Shown here: positions 34,367-44,714 of the stretch, one piece after another
Layout of the letters: each line of letters starts with the position of its first letter
Numbering within the stretch: the first letter of the stretch is position 1
Assembly: GCF_004123905.1 (NCBI RefSeq)
Contig: NZ_MZXW01000016.1
Location: 744,001 to 808,000 of the forward strand
Reading direction: 5' to 3'
DNA: 64,000 bases
From: Bradyrhizobium betae
Lineage (GTDB): Bacteria; Pseudomonadota; Alphaproteobacteria; Rhizobiales; Xanthobacteraceae
Made by a program: the position numbers and the translations under genes
The notes under the pieces: model-generated
Databases searched by the model: none
What the model saw: the letters and a program-made list of their open reading frames with translations, nothing else
What the model was told of the DNA's origin: nothing

Positions 34367-35056
34367 ATGCGAACCATTGGCCTGATTGGAGGCATGAGCT
34401 GGGAGAGCACTGCGCTCTATTACAAGCTCATCAACGAGCGCGTCCGCGACCGGATGGGGCAACTGCATTCAGCCCCGCTGCTGCTGTATTCCTACGATTT
34501 TCAGGCGATCAAGGAGATGCAATATGCCGGCCGCTGGGACGAGGCGGCGAACAGCCTCGCGGAGGTCGCGCGGCGCCTCGAAAGCGCCGGCGCGCGTGCG
34601 ATCGTGCTCTGCACCAACACCATGCACAAGCTGGCGCCCGACATCGTGTCGAACGTGACCATCCCCTTCATCCACATCGGCGACGCAACGGCAGAGCGCA
34701 TCCGGTCCAAAGGCTACCGGCGGGTCGGGCTGCTCGGCACCAAGTTCACGATGGAGGAAGATTTCTACATCGACCGGCTGCGCGCGCATGATCTCGACGT
34801 CCTGGTTCCTCCCGCCGACGCCCGCGCCGAAGTGAACCGCATCATCTATGATGAGCTGTGTCTTGGAGTCGTCTCGGCCCCCTCGCGCCGCCGCTATCAG
34901 GAGGTGATGGCCGCGCTCGTCGCTGCCGGCGCGGAGTGCATCATCCTCGGCTGCACCGAGATCACGATGCTGGTCGGCGCGGAAGACACGTCAGTCGAGA
35001 CCTTCGACACGACGGCCATTCACGCCGAGACAGCGGCGGATTTTGCGATTGGGTGA
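34367..35056 (+). CDS. Aspartate/glutamate racemase family protein
   Basis: A 229-residue cofactor-independent racemase. The N-terminal RTIGLIGGMSWEST motif and the two catalytic cysteines, C82 in LCTNTMHK and C196 in LGCTEIT, are intact, as in aspartate racemase and the YgeA group. It moves the alpha-proton of an amino acid between faces using the two thiols. The start at 34367 gives the canonical N-terminus; the frame is open to 34301 but through non-family sequence. It follows the palindromic repeat and has no obvious operon partner. Aspartate or another amino acid is the likely substrate. Confidence 0.9.
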   Translation: MRTIGLIGGMSWESTALYYKLINERVRDRMGQLHSAPLLLYSYDFQAIKEMQYAGRWDEAANSLAEVARRLESAGARAIVLCTNTMHKLAPDIVSNVTIPFIHIGDATAERIRSKGYRRVGLLGTKFTMEEDFYIDRLRAHDLDVLVPPADARAEVNRIIYDELCLGVVSAPSRRRYQEVMAALVAAGAECIILGCTEITMLVGAEDTSVETFDTTAIHAETAADFAIG

Positions 35057-35209
35057 TCGCGGTCTCGGTGGAGGCGACCACCTCATCCCGCGGGCCGGCC
35101 TTGGCCGGGCGTCTCGAAGGACGGTCCGCGAACCTTGACGGCGTTGGCTGCGACCAACAACCGCCATCGTCACGAACGGGGCCGCATAACGCGCCGGTTG
35201 AGGTTGCCC

Positions 35210-35953
35210 ATGCCGATCATCAGAATCCTCCTCGTCCTTCTCGCACTCGCGTCACCGGCGCTTGCGCAGGACGGCGCGCATGATGCGGCCGCTGCGCGCG
35301 AGGCCGCGCAGGCTTTCCGGGTCTATGTGGATGGCGTAGCCAAAAAGGGCGGGCGGCCCGACCTGACCCGGCCCGAGGTCGCAGTACTGCTCGGCCACGT
35401 GTTCAATCTCGACGCCCTCGCGGCGCTGCCCCCCGCGCAGGCCAGCGACATGAACTGGCTGATGGACTGGACCGACGCCGCCAACGCGACCCACAAGCTG
35501 TTCATCCTTTACGGATCGAGGCCGCCGCAGCCCGATCTTGTCGCGCTCCAGCGCAACATGACCGAGTACGGTGACCAGTACGCGGTGGCGATCAGCTTCA
35601 TGATCCGCGGCATGGCGCGCGAGGCGGTTGCGGGCCAGTTGTTCTGGGCGGGCCTTCCGCCGGAGCAGCGCACCCGTATCCGCGAGGAGGGGATGACGGG
35701 CTTCCGCAAGAACAGCGCCACATACATCCTGACCACGGTCTGCGCGGCGATCCAGGGCGCAAGCAAGCCCGAGAACGCCCGCCTGGTGGCCGCCGCCATC
35801 CGCGACACAAGCGATGTCTGGGCGAGCTTCCTGCTGCCGCAGGACCGGGCCCGCGTGATCGCAGAGCTCGCCGACCTCCCGCATTGGGCCCCGGACGAGA
35901 CGGCACGCGCGGATCTCGCCGCCTTCACGGCGGCGCTGCGGGCGGTGAATTGA
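35210..35953 (+). CDS. Secreted protein of unknown function, 247 aa
   Basis: The first 20 residues (MPIIRILLVLLALASPALAQ) are a clear Sec signal, so the protein is periplasmic or exported. The mature part is helical, with no cysteine pairs apart from a single C near residue 181, and segments such as MNWLMDWTDAANATHKLFILYG. No enzyme motif is recognised. The start at 35210 was chosen for the signal peptide. It is monocistronic and ends before the TetR remnant. Confidence 0.75.
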   Translation: MPIIRILLVLLALASPALAQDGAHDAAAAREAAQAFRVYVDGVAKKGGRPDLTRPEVAVLLGHVFNLDALAALPPAQASDMNWLMDWTDAANATHKLFILYGSRPPQPDLVALQRNMTEYGDQYAVAISFMIRGMAREAVAGQLFWAGLPPEQRTRIREEGMTGFRKNSATYILTTVCAAIQGASKPENARLVAAAIRDTSDVWASFLLPQDRARVIAELADLPHWAPDETARADLAAFTAALRAVN

Positions 35954-36021
35954 GCTACGCCTTTCGATCTGCGATGGCGACGCTTCGTCGAAGCCCCAAG
36001 GCGGCCATGAAACAAAGGGTA

Positions 36022-36405
36022 TCAGCCGCGTGCCGGCGAACTGTGTCCGGACATGACGATCGCCCGAACAACCAGCGCGATGCGCTTGTCCCGCGCCGCG
36101 GGCCTGATTCGCCCTGAACGTTCCAGTTCAGCGAGCCCATGAAGCGCCGCCCAGAATGTCTCGGTGACGACAGCGACATCGTCGCAAAAACGGCGTGACG
36201 ACAGCCGCCAGCGCTTCGAAAGCAGCCTGTAGCTCCGGTCTGCTTCCAGCTTCCGCGAACCGCAGATCCGTCGGGAGTTTCTCGTTGGTCGCGGAGGGCC
36301 GCTGGTCAACCTTGACGAGTGCCTCAAAAAGGACAAACATGGCCTCATAGAGGGCAGGGTGACTTGGCCCGAAGGCGAGATAGGCCATCGCCACATTCTT
36401 GAGAG
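36022..36405 (-). pseudogene. TetR-family regulator remnant (C-terminal WHG domain, frameshifted)
   Basis: On the minus strand, the stretch 36400 to 36192 reads VAMAYLAFGPSHPALYEAMF...AAFEALAAVVTPF, and after a frame change it reads CDDVAVVTETFWAALHGLAE and on to a stop at 36022. Together these match the C-terminal ligand domain (TetR_C_33/WHG) of TetR regulators. The break lies at a run of five T on the minus strand (36186-36190); removing one T joins the frames cleanly. The DNA-binding N-terminal part is missing: the VOC gene begins at 36416 where it should be. A dead gene is the simplest reading. Confidence 0.75.
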
Positions 36406-36415
36406 CGATGCGACC

Positions 36416-36808
36416 ATGCGGCAGCACATCGGATACGTGTCTGTTCTTGTTCGCGATTACGATGAAGCCATTGCCTACTTCATCGAACGGCTGGGCTTTG
36501 GTCTGGTTGAGGACACGAACCTGGGCAACGGCAAGAGGTGGGTCTTGATCGCGCCACCGGGCTCCGTGGAGACCCGCATCCTCCTGGCGAAAGCGGCTAC
36601 GCCAAATCAAACGCAGCACATCGGGAATCAAACCGGCGGGCGCGTGTTCCTCTTCCTGCACACCGACGATTTCTGGCGCGACTATGAAGCCTACCGCTCG
36701 AAAGGCGTGCTGTTCCGGGAGGAGCCGCGCGTCGAGCCGTACGGGACCGTTGCTGTCTTCGTTGATCTCTACGGAAATCGCTGGGACCTCCTGCAGCTGA
36801 CGCGATAG
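36416..36808 (+). CDS. VOC-family (glyoxalase/bleomycin-resistance-like) protein
   Basis: A 130-residue protein with the beta-alpha-beta-beta-beta repeat of the VOC fold: YVSVLVRDYDEAIAYFIERLGF at the start and VAVFVDLYGNRWDLLQL at the end. The H/E metal positions of glyoxalase I are only partly evident (the N-terminal H is in MRQHIGYV and an acid is in VDLYGN), so a metal-dependent role is likely but unproven. The start at 36416 follows no strong ribosome site. It abuts a TetR remnant on the other strand. Confidence 0.85.
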   Translation: MRQHIGYVSVLVRDYDEAIAYFIERLGFGLVEDTNLGNGKRWVLIAPPGSVETRILLAKAATPNQTQHIGNQTGGRVFLFLHTDDFWRDYEAYRSKGVLFREEPRVEPYGTVAVFVDLYGNRWDLLQLTR

Positions 36809-36825
36809 CTCGCAGCATGGGCAGC

Positions 36826-36920
36826 CCGTAGGATGGGTAGAGCGAGAGCGAAACCCATCAAGGCCTTGCTCGGTGACGAAACCTGATGGTTTTCGCAAGG
36901 GCTCACCCCATCCTGCGCGC
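36826..36920. repeat. Palindromic intergenic element, family E
   Basis: The arms GTAGGATGGGTAGAGCG...AAACCCATCA and TGATGGTTTTCGCAAGG...CACCCCATCCTGCGC face each other across about 95 bp. A related half, CGCTTCGCTCTACCCATCCTACGCGCG, occurs at about 38952-38980, and a distant relative with GTAGGGTGGGCAAAGCG arms is at 43681. This GTAGG(A/G)TGGG family is common in Bradyrhizobium intergenic DNA. Confidence 0.7.
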
Positions 36921-37030
36921 TGGGCGCACGCTGACACCGTCTACCCGTCATGATAGCATGCCTCTCGTCACCGGCCTGCGAGGTTGTTCTCATGAGCGCG
37001 CACACAGGAACGTGCGAGGAGGCAAGTTCA

Positions 37031-38332
37031 ATGAGATGGGGAGCACTTTGCAGGCCGCGCGGTTGCCGCAGGCTTTTCATGGCTGTCACTTTCGCCGCTG
37101 CGGTCTCGGCACCTCTCGCATGCGCACAGGATGGTGGAAGCTCTCCTCGCGAGCCGGGGCCGGTCTTTTCGGATAGCGGCCCCGATGCCGAACTCTACGG
37201 CGCGGCCTCCGGTTATCCGGTCGGCACGCGCGGGACCACCACCCAGCTTGACAAGCTCGTCGGGGTCTACAGCCATTTTGGCGAGATCTACCCCTCGCGC
37301 GCGGTCAGCCGCGCGACGGCGCCCTGGCAATTCAAACGCGCGCCAGAGCCATCAATCACGTACAGTTTTGGCGCCGAACGGCTGAGCATCGCGGACTACC
37401 TCAAGCGTAACCCGGTAACGGGGCTCCTGATCGCCAGGGGCGACACCATCCTGTACGAGCACTATCAATATTCGCGGACCGACCACGATCGCTTTCTCTC
37501 GCAGTCCATGGCGAAGACGCTGGTGGCCATGCTGGTCGGGGTCGCGGTCTCGGAGGGACGGATCAAGTCGATCGACGACCTCGTCTCAACCTATGTCCCC
37601 GGCCTTGCAGGAGCGGAATATGGAAACACATCCATCCGGGCCTTGCTGAACATGTCTTCGGGCGTCGAATTCTCGGAAGTCTATGATGGGCACGACGACA
37701 TCGCCCGGCTCGGGCGGGCCCTGTTCGTCGATGAGCCAAAAGATCCCGCCGCCATCGTCGCGCAATTCAATACCCGAACCGCACCGCAGGGGACCCGATG
37801 GCACTATGCAAGCGTTGAAACCGAGATACTCGGCCTGGTCCTGCGCTCCGCCACGGCCATTCCGGTTGCCGACTATCTACACGACCGGATCTGGGACGCC
37901 ATCGGCACCGAAGCGGATGCGTCGTGGGCGATAGACGGTAGCGGGCAAGAGATTGCCTTTTGCTGCTTCAACGCCACCTTGCGCGACTATGCGCGCCTGG
38001 CCCGGTTGCTCGCAAACGACGGCGCCTGGGAAGGTCGGCAATTGATCCCCCGGCAGTGGCTGCTCGATGCCACGACCGTCCGACCAGGCGATGGCCATCT
38101 CGCTCCGGGCGTGGCCACACCCTATTTCGGCTACGGCTATCAGGTGTGGCTCCTCCCCGGCGAGCAGCGCAGATTTGCGCTGCTTGGCATCCGCGGTCAG
38201 GTCATCCTGGTCGATCCGGCCTCCAAGCTCGTCATGGTGCACACCGCCGTTCACCAGAAGCCGTCCGAGCCGGGCGGCCTCAGGGAGCCGCTCGCGTTGT
38301 GGTTCGCCGTGCTTCAACAGCTCGGACAATGA
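37031..38332 (+). CDS. Secreted serine hydrolase (class C beta-lactamase family)
   Basis: A 433-residue exported protein with an N-terminal Sec signal ending about residue 32 (ACAQ). The catalytic S-x-x-K motif is SMAK (S159, K162) and the Tyr motif is YAS in HYASVETEI. The third motif region reads LGIRGQ, not K-T-G, which is usual in esterase/peptidase members rather than drug-destroying lactamases. The start at 37031 has GAGGAGG 8-9 bp upstream. It probably cleaves an ester, lactone or peptide in the periplasm. Substrate unknown. Confidence 0.88.
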   Translation: MRWGALCRPRGCRRLFMAVTFAAAVSAPLACAQDGGSSPREPGPVFSDSGPDAELYGAASGYPVGTRGTTTQLDKLVGVYSHFGEIYPSRAVSRATAPWQFKRAPEPSITYSFGAERLSIADYLKRNPVTGLLIARGDTILYEHYQYSRTDHDRFLSQSMAKTLVAMLVGVAVSEGRIKSIDDLVSTYVPGLAGAEYGNTSIRALLNMSSGVEFSEVYDGHDDIARLGRALFVDEPKDPAAIVAQFNTRTAPQGTRWHYASVETEILGLVLRSATAIPVADYLHDRIWDAIGTEADASWAIDGSGQEIAFCCFNATLRDYARLARLLANDGAWEGRQLIPRQWLLDATTVRPGDGHLAPGVATPYFGYGYQVWLLPGEQRRFALLGIRGQVILVDPASKLVMVHTAVHQKPSEPGGLREPLALWFAVLQQLGQ

Positions 38333-38479
38333 TGGTCTGACGGCGCCTTGAATCCCCAAAAATTTGCGACGACCATGTCGGCGCCGCCGGGGTTCGATCG
38401 TCCTTGGTTACAATCCCCGGAAGTTCCGCGGATGTGGTGTCGTCACCCCGACTGCAAGAATTGAACTGGAGCAATGCCC

Positions 38480-38893
38480 ATGAGGATCACCGTCGAAACC
38501 AACGTAGCAGCCCCCATCGATCAGGTCTGGCGTGCCTATACGACGCCTGCCGACATCGTGAAATGGAACGCCGCGTCGGACGACTGGCACACGACCAAGG
38601 TGACGGTCGACCTGCGGGAAGGTGGCGTCTTCTCGTCTCGCATGGAGGCCAAGGACGGCAGCATGGGCTTTGACTTCGCCGGTACTTATACGACGATCGT
38701 CGAACACAAGCTGATCGAATATTCATTCGGCGATCGCAAGGCCGAGGTCGAGTTCGTGCCCAGCCCGAAGGGCGTTGTCGTCCGCGTCGTCTTCGACAGC
38801 GAGCCGACGCACTCGGTCGAGCAGCAGCAGGGCGGCTGGCAGGCGATCCTCGACAATTTCAAAAGATATGTGGAAGCGAAGCGCGCATCGTGA
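38480..38893 (+). CDS. SRPBCC/AHSA1-type START-like protein
   Basis: A 137-residue protein with the Activator of Hsp90 ATPase homologue 1-like fold: ITVETNVAAPIDQVWRAYTT, the W-N pattern in IVKWNAASDDW, and a C-terminal helix GGWQAILDNFKRYVE. These proteins bind hydrophobic ligands or act as stress/metabolic accessory proteins. The ATG at 38480 is better spaced from the GGAG at 38468 than the ATG at 38474. No partner gene is evident; a TetR or ArsR partner, often seen with this family, is absent. Confidence 0.85.
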   Translation: MRITVETNVAAPIDQVWRAYTTPADIVKWNAASDDWHTTKVTVDLREGGVFSSRMEAKDGSMGFDFAGTYTTIVEHKLIEYSFGDRKAEVEFVPSPKGVVVRVVFDSEPTHSVEQQQGGWQAILDNFKRYVEAKRAS

Positions 38894-39040
38894 CGGCTTG
38901 TAGCGCGATTTGTCACTCTGCCGTGACAGCGATCTATTCCGTCGCGATCAAGCGCTTCGCTCTACCCATCCTACGCGCGCTATAGCGACGCCTCTAAGCA
39001 TGGCTGTGGACCGGGGTTGAACGATGCTGTGAAAGTTCAA

Positions 39041-39080
39041 AACGGCCCCAGCCGCAGGATGGGGTAACAGCCGGGGCCGG
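39041..39080 (-). terminator. Hairpin plus T-run, minus strand (terminator or small-RNA 3' end)
   Basis: Read on the minus strand, GGCCCCGGCTG and CGGCTGGGGCC form an imperfect GC-rich stem with a loop from TTACCCCATCC, followed by GTTTTGAACTTT. This looks like a Rho-independent terminator. It lies about 90 bp beyond the stop of the small minus-strand gene at 39168-39383, and could end that transcript or an unannotated small RNA between them. Confidence 0.5.
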
Positions 39081-39167
39081 CATTCCCATTCCAAGGTGCC
39101 GCAATCGGCGGTGGGCGGCACTCACCAAGTTAGGCACACAGAAGCTAACAAACTATTTTGTTTGCAG

Positions 39168-39383
39168 TCACTCCGCAGGCGCTGCGGCCGGTTGTGGGAT
39201 ACTACGCGCTCGATGAAGCGGTGAGCGAACCAAGCAACGGTCGAAATGATCGAGCGCCGTATCATTGGCCAGATGCTCCCAATATTCAGCTTCGGCGAGC
39301 AGTTTCCAGCTTCGATCAGGATGACGCGCGGCTGTCTGACGGCACAACACTGCCATCGCGCGCAGGCGACCCGCAGTATCCAT
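39168..39383 (-). CDS. Small conserved hypothetical protein, 71 aa
   Basis: A short protein reading MDTAGRLRAMAVLCRQTAA, then WKLLAEAEYWEHLAN, which resembles a family of small helical proteins I know from Bradyrhizobium genomes. No signal peptide or known domain is visible, and the function is unknown. It lies in an AT-richer patch. A terminator-like hairpin is downstream at 39041-39080. The family likeness comes from memory and could not be checked here. Confidence 0.55.
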   Translation of the reverse strand: MDTAGRLRAMAVLCRQTAARHPDRSWKLLAEAEYWEHLANDTALDHFDRCLVRSPLHRARSIPQPAAAPAE

Positions 39384-39586
39384 GTACTCCTCCCTTTATT
39401 CTTGTTGATTGCAGCCTATTTTCTTTTTTTGCGTTGGAGTCATTACGATTATGACGCTGAACTAATTTTCAGCCCTGAAGAGCGATTCGATTTCGTTACA
39501 CCTTCAAATCGCGTTTCGGGCACAACTGGCGCAATCTGTAGAGGCCGTACCGCCCGACGCGTTTGCCCGTACGCTTCGGTTCTGAT

Positions 39587-39904
39587 TCAATCAGAACCGA
39601 TAATGCTCGAGACGTCCGCCATCCGGAGCAATTCCATCTTCGCAGATGATTTTTCCAGCAGCCCGGCTTGGCTCATACGCCGTGGGTCGTTCCGGTAATT
39701 TTGAAAGTCCGTTTCGGATGCGAAGCTGACGATGTGCATCTCGATGGTGCCATCCGGATTGCGGAGACGACGCTCCAGGCATCCGTTGAACTCAGGTAAC
39801 AACGGCAGGGCGGCATCCTCGTAAGCTCGAAACGCTTCGACGCTTTCTGGAGGTATCCGGGCCATGAGCACAAACGTGACGGGGGTCATTTGATGAGACA
39901 TCAC
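39587..39904 (-). CDS. Small dimeric alpha-beta barrel protein (DUF1330/monooxygenase-like)
   Basis: A 105-residue protein with the ferredoxin-like pattern of the DUF1330, NIPSNAP and antibiotic-monooxygenase group: VTFVLMARIPPESVEAFRAYEDAALP, then HIVSFASETDFQNYRNDPRR. Family members are small dimers that bind hydrophobic or heme-like ligands. Starts at residues 1, 2 and 6 are possible; the first ATG (39904) is used here. No operon partner. The family is moderately sure and the function unknown. Confidence 0.7.
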   Translation of the reverse strand: MMSHQMTPVTFVLMARIPPESVEAFRAYEDAALPLLPEFNGCLERRLRNPDGTIEMHIVSFASETDFQNYRNDPRRMSQAGLLEKSSAKMELLRMADVSSIIGSD

Positions 39905-40110
39905 CGTCTGCCGACTGCACCCGTTGCCATGATGACATCATGCCCCTGTTTTGCCCGACGGGTCAATCAGGATTCGTAAAATCGGAAAATCCAGCGCCGC
40001 CAGGCTGTTGGCTACTGTGCATGGGGTTGTTTTCGCGTTCGTGTCGTCCGGTCACAAACATCCCGGATCGGACCCATCGCTTCATGCCCGAAGCGACCCG
40101 AGTCTTCGCC

Positions 40111-41922
<1,812 letters not shown>

Positions 41923-42035
41923 GGGCGCGGGATACCACTCACATCCCCGTGCGGCAACCATATTGCTGTATTTTCAGGGCCTTTCTTCACGCCAAGCTGA
42001 TTCCACGACGGCCCAAAACGCGCTACGCAGCGGCC

Positions 42036-43673
42036 ATGTCCAGGCCGATGTCCACCACCTCGATCCCCTCCGCCCGAGCACGCGTAAGAACCCGGGTGCG
42101 CTTTGACCGTTTCCGGGCCTGGCTAATTGCCAGTGCAACCCGGCCCGAGGCGCGCCTCTGGCTGGTGATCCAGCTCGCCATCCTGCATGCGGTGCTCTGG
42201 ACCTTCATCCTGATCAATCTGAAGGCGGCGCAGGACGTTCACATGGACGTCGCAGAAGCCTGGGGCTGGGGCCAGAAATTCCTGTGGGGCTACGGCAAGC
42301 ACCCGCCGCTGTCGGGCTGGGTCGCCGGCCTCTGGTTCACAGTGTTCCCGGCGACGGATTGGGCGACCTATGCGCTCGCAATGGCGACGGTCGGCGTCGG
42401 CATGGTGATCTGCTGGCTGCTTGCACTGCGCGTGGTGGACGCGCGCCGCGCCTTCCTGGTCGTGGTGATGATCGCGCTCTACCCAATCTTCAATTTCAAG
42501 GGTTTCAAGTACAATCCGGACCTGCTCCAGCTGGTCACGCTGCCGCTGCTCGTGCTCGCTTATCTCAACGCCTTCGAGAAGCGGAGCTGGCAATCTGGAG
42601 TCTTGCTCGGGCTCGCCGGCGCGCTGGCGCTGATGACCAAATATTGGGTGCTGACCATGATCGGCGCGATCGGCCTTGCCGCGCTGATCCATCCGGATCG
42701 GATGAGATTCCTGTCGTCGCCGGCGCCGTGGGTGGCGGTCGCGACGATGGTGGTGGCGATGATCCCGCACATCGTCTGGCTGGCGGACGTGCATTTCGTG
42801 CCGCTGACCTATGCCGGCGACACCTACAGCCTCGAGGACGCCGGCTTCGTGCATCAGCTCGTGGCCGGCTACGTCCTGCACAATATCGCGCTGCTGGCGC
42901 TGCCGGTGGCGCTCGCCGCGCTCGCCATGGCGCTGGTGCCGCCGTGGTTGTCGCTGCTGCTGCGCGCGCCCTTGCGCATCGTCACGCGCGCCTGGGCGCG
43001 CGGTCCCAATATGGGCGTCAATGTCTCGCAGGCGCTGAATGTCTGGATCATCCAGATCATCGTCGCATTCGGCCCGCCGCTCGGCGCGCTGGTGTTCAGC
43101 ATCTACATGAAGACCGATTGGGGCATCTCGCTGTTCTTCCTGGCGCCCTTGGCGCTGGTCGCGATCCCCGCGCTGCGGGTGCAGAGCGCGGTGCTGTTCA
43201 ACATCGTCGCGATCTGGCTCGTGCTCAGCGTGGCCACGCTCATAGCCTCGCCCTGGATCGCCGCGCGCGAGATGGCGGCGAATGCCGGCAACACCGCGAC
43301 CTATGGCGCGCGGTCGGAGCTTGCACGAGAGCTGACGCAGGCCTGGCACGCGCGCTTTGCCTCGCGCTGGGCCGTCGTCGCCGGCACGATGGAGTCGATC
43401 CAGCCGATGGTGTTCTACAGCCCGGATCATCCGGCGGCACTCGTTCCGATCGAAGCCTGGGATTCCGGCCTGACCTCGCGCGATGACGCCAGGAAGTATG
43501 GCTTCATCGGCGTGTTCGATCCGACCGATGGCCGCCTGCCGGCGTTCGAGAAATGGGTGTCGGAAGTGGCGCCGAATGCCGAGCGCATCGTGATGACGAC
43601 GCGCCGCTTCACCCACGGCAAGGCCGGCCCGTCGATGAGCTGGAACATCTACATCGCAGGCCCGGCGAAATAG
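42036..43673 (+). CDS. ArnT-type glycosyltransferase family 39 membrane protein
   Basis: A 545-residue integral membrane protein with about ten to twelve hydrophobic segments. The first periplasmic loop has DVHMDVAEAWGWGQKFLWG followed by YGKHPPLSGWVAG, where the acid and the K-H-P-P-L motif match the catalytic loop of GT39/PMT_2 enzymes that use polyprenyl-phosphate sugars. The C-terminal 170 residues form a soluble periplasmic domain. It may modify lipid A, hopanoid or polysaccharide. The start at 42036 is used; 42048 is also possible. It is monocistronic and converges with HPr across a palindromic repeat. Confidence 0.88.
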   Translation: MSRPMSTTSIPSARARVRTRVRFDRFRAWLIASATRPEARLWLVIQLAILHAVLWTFILINLKAAQDVHMDVAEAWGWGQKFLWGYGKHPPLSGWVAGLWFTVFPATDWATYALAMATVGVGMVICWLLALRVVDARRAFLVVVMIALYPIFNFKGFKYNPDLLQLVTLPLLVLAYLNAFEKRSWQSGVLLGLAGALALMTKYWVLTMIGAIGLAALIHPDRMRFLSSPAPWVAVATMVVAMIPHIVWLADVHFVPLTYAGDTYSLEDAGFVHQLVAGYVLHNIALLALPVALAALAMALVPPWLSLLLRAPLRIVTRAWARGPNMGVNVSQALNVWIIQIIVAFGPPLGALVFSIYMKTDWGISLFFLAPLALVAIPALRVQSAVLFNIVAIWLVLSVATLIASPWIAAREMAANAGNTATYGARSELARELTQAWHARFASRWAVVAGTMESIQPMVFYSPDHPAALVPIEAWDSGLTSRDDARKYGFIGVFDPTDGRLPAFEKWVSEVAPNAERIVMTTRRFTHGKAGPSMSWNIYIAGPAK

Positions 43674-43680
43674 CCGAGCT

Positions 43681-43775
43681 GCCGTAGGGTGGGCAAAGCG
43701 AAGCGTGCCCACGACGTTTAACGATTGTAGAAAGGTCGTGGGCACGGCGCGTTGCGCCTTTGCCCGCCCCACGGC
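43681..43775. repeat. Palindromic intergenic element, family D
   Basis: The arms CCGTAGGGTGGGCAAAG...GTGCCCACGAC and GTCGTGGGCAC...CTTTGCCCGCCCCACGG pair across a 15-20 bp centre. It lies exactly between the convergent glycosyltransferase and HPr genes. The structure is long enough to serve as a bidirectional terminator and is a relative of the family E element at 36826. Confidence 0.75.
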
Positions 43776-43789
43776 ACTGAACGTGTGGC

Positions 43790-44107
43790 TCAGACCCCTT
43801 CCTCGTTGAACTTGCTTTCAACGAGTTCCGTGATCGCCGCGAGTGCGGCATCAGCTTCAGCACCAGCTGCAGCGACCGTGATCGTCGTGCCCGGTCCTGC
43901 CGCCAGCATCATCAGGCCCATGATCGAGGTGCCGCCGACGGTCTCGCCGCCGCGCGTCACCCACACTTGCGCGTTGAAGCGCTCGACCGCCTGGACGAAT
44001 TTCGCCGAAGCCCGCGCGTGCAGGCCGCGCTTGTTGATGATCAGGAGTTCTTTGGAGATCGCGCCCGCGGGCACGCCGGTTCCGGCTTGCGGCGCGTCGT
44101 CGCTCAT
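43790..44107 (-). CDS. HPr family phosphocarrier protein
   Basis: A 105-residue phosphocarrier. The phosphorylation site is H30 in NKRGLHARAS, and the regulatory serine region VGGTSIMGLMMLAA carries S61, the likely target of the HprK encoded just upstream. An N-terminal tail of about 18 residues extends the usual HPr. Its start overlaps the EIIA stop (ATGA, 44104-44107). With EIIA and HprK but no sugar permease, it belongs to the alphaproteobacterial regulatory (nitrogen-type) PTS. The same protein is called ptsH or ptsO in related genomes. Confidence 0.93.
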   Translation of the reverse strand: MSDDAPQAGTGVPAGAISKELLIINKRGLHARASAKFVQAVERFNAQVWVTRGGETVGGTSIMGLMMLAAGPGTTITVAAAGAEADAALAAITELVESKFNEEGV

Positions 44108-44505
44108 TTGCCGGCGAGTACACGGCTGGCGATGGTGACGTATTTGCGGCCCGCTTCCTGTGCCATCGCGATCGCATCGGGCAGTGGACGCTCTTCACGA
44201 ACCTTCGCGAGCTTCACCAGCATGGGCAGGTTGATGCCCGCGAGCACCTCGACCTTCGGTCGGCTCATGCAGGATATTGCAAGGTTCGACGGCGTGCCGC
44301 CGAACATGTCGGTGAGGATCGCTACCCCATCGCCGGAATCGACGCGGTTAACCGCCTCGATGATGTCGCTTCGGCAGAGATCGGAATCGTCTTCGGCACC
44401 GATCGTGATCGCTTCGATTTGCTTTTGTGGGCCCATGACATGTTCAAGCGCTGCCTTGAATTCGTCGGCAAGGCGCCCGTGGGTCACAAGTACTAGACCA
44501 ATCAT
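44104..44505 (-). CDS. PTS EIIA component, mannose/fructose (Man) family
   Basis: A 133-residue protein with the EIIA-Man fold. The phosphorylated residue is H9 in VLVTHGRLADE, and a conserved loop is LTDMFGGTPSNLA. The start at 44505 (MIGLVLVTHG) is the family N-terminus. No EIIB, EIIC or EIID is encoded nearby, so in this block it acts as a phosphate acceptor in a regulatory chain with HPr. A 209-bp gap separates it from hprK, in which I see no gene. Confidence 0.92.
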   Translation of the reverse strand: MIGLVLVTHGRLADEFKAALEHVMGPQKQIEAITIGAEDDSDLCRSDIIEAVNRVDSGDGVAILTDMFGGTPSNLAISCMSRPKVEVLAGINLPMLVKLAKVREERPLPDAIAMAQEAGRKYVTIASRVLAGK

Positions 44506-44714
44506 CGGAAAAACTCCTCGCGGGCGCTTTTGGTGCACCGCACGAACGCGCCACTTTGACCATCCAGAGCCCCCGCGCAAGAGGGGATGTTGCGTATCTC
44601 CCTGAATCTAGACGGATGGATGAGGGGAGCTGCGCCGGTCTATTCGGTCGCGATAGTGGGGGTCATATGGTTACAATTTCCCTTCAAACAATCGCCTGAG
44701 GGCTTAGCAGAAGG

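Noticed and set aside
42123..43772. A 549-codon minus-strand frame opposite the ArnT-like gene
   Set aside because: His/Arg/Asp-rich low-complexity translation typical of the complement of a membrane-protein gene; no motif.
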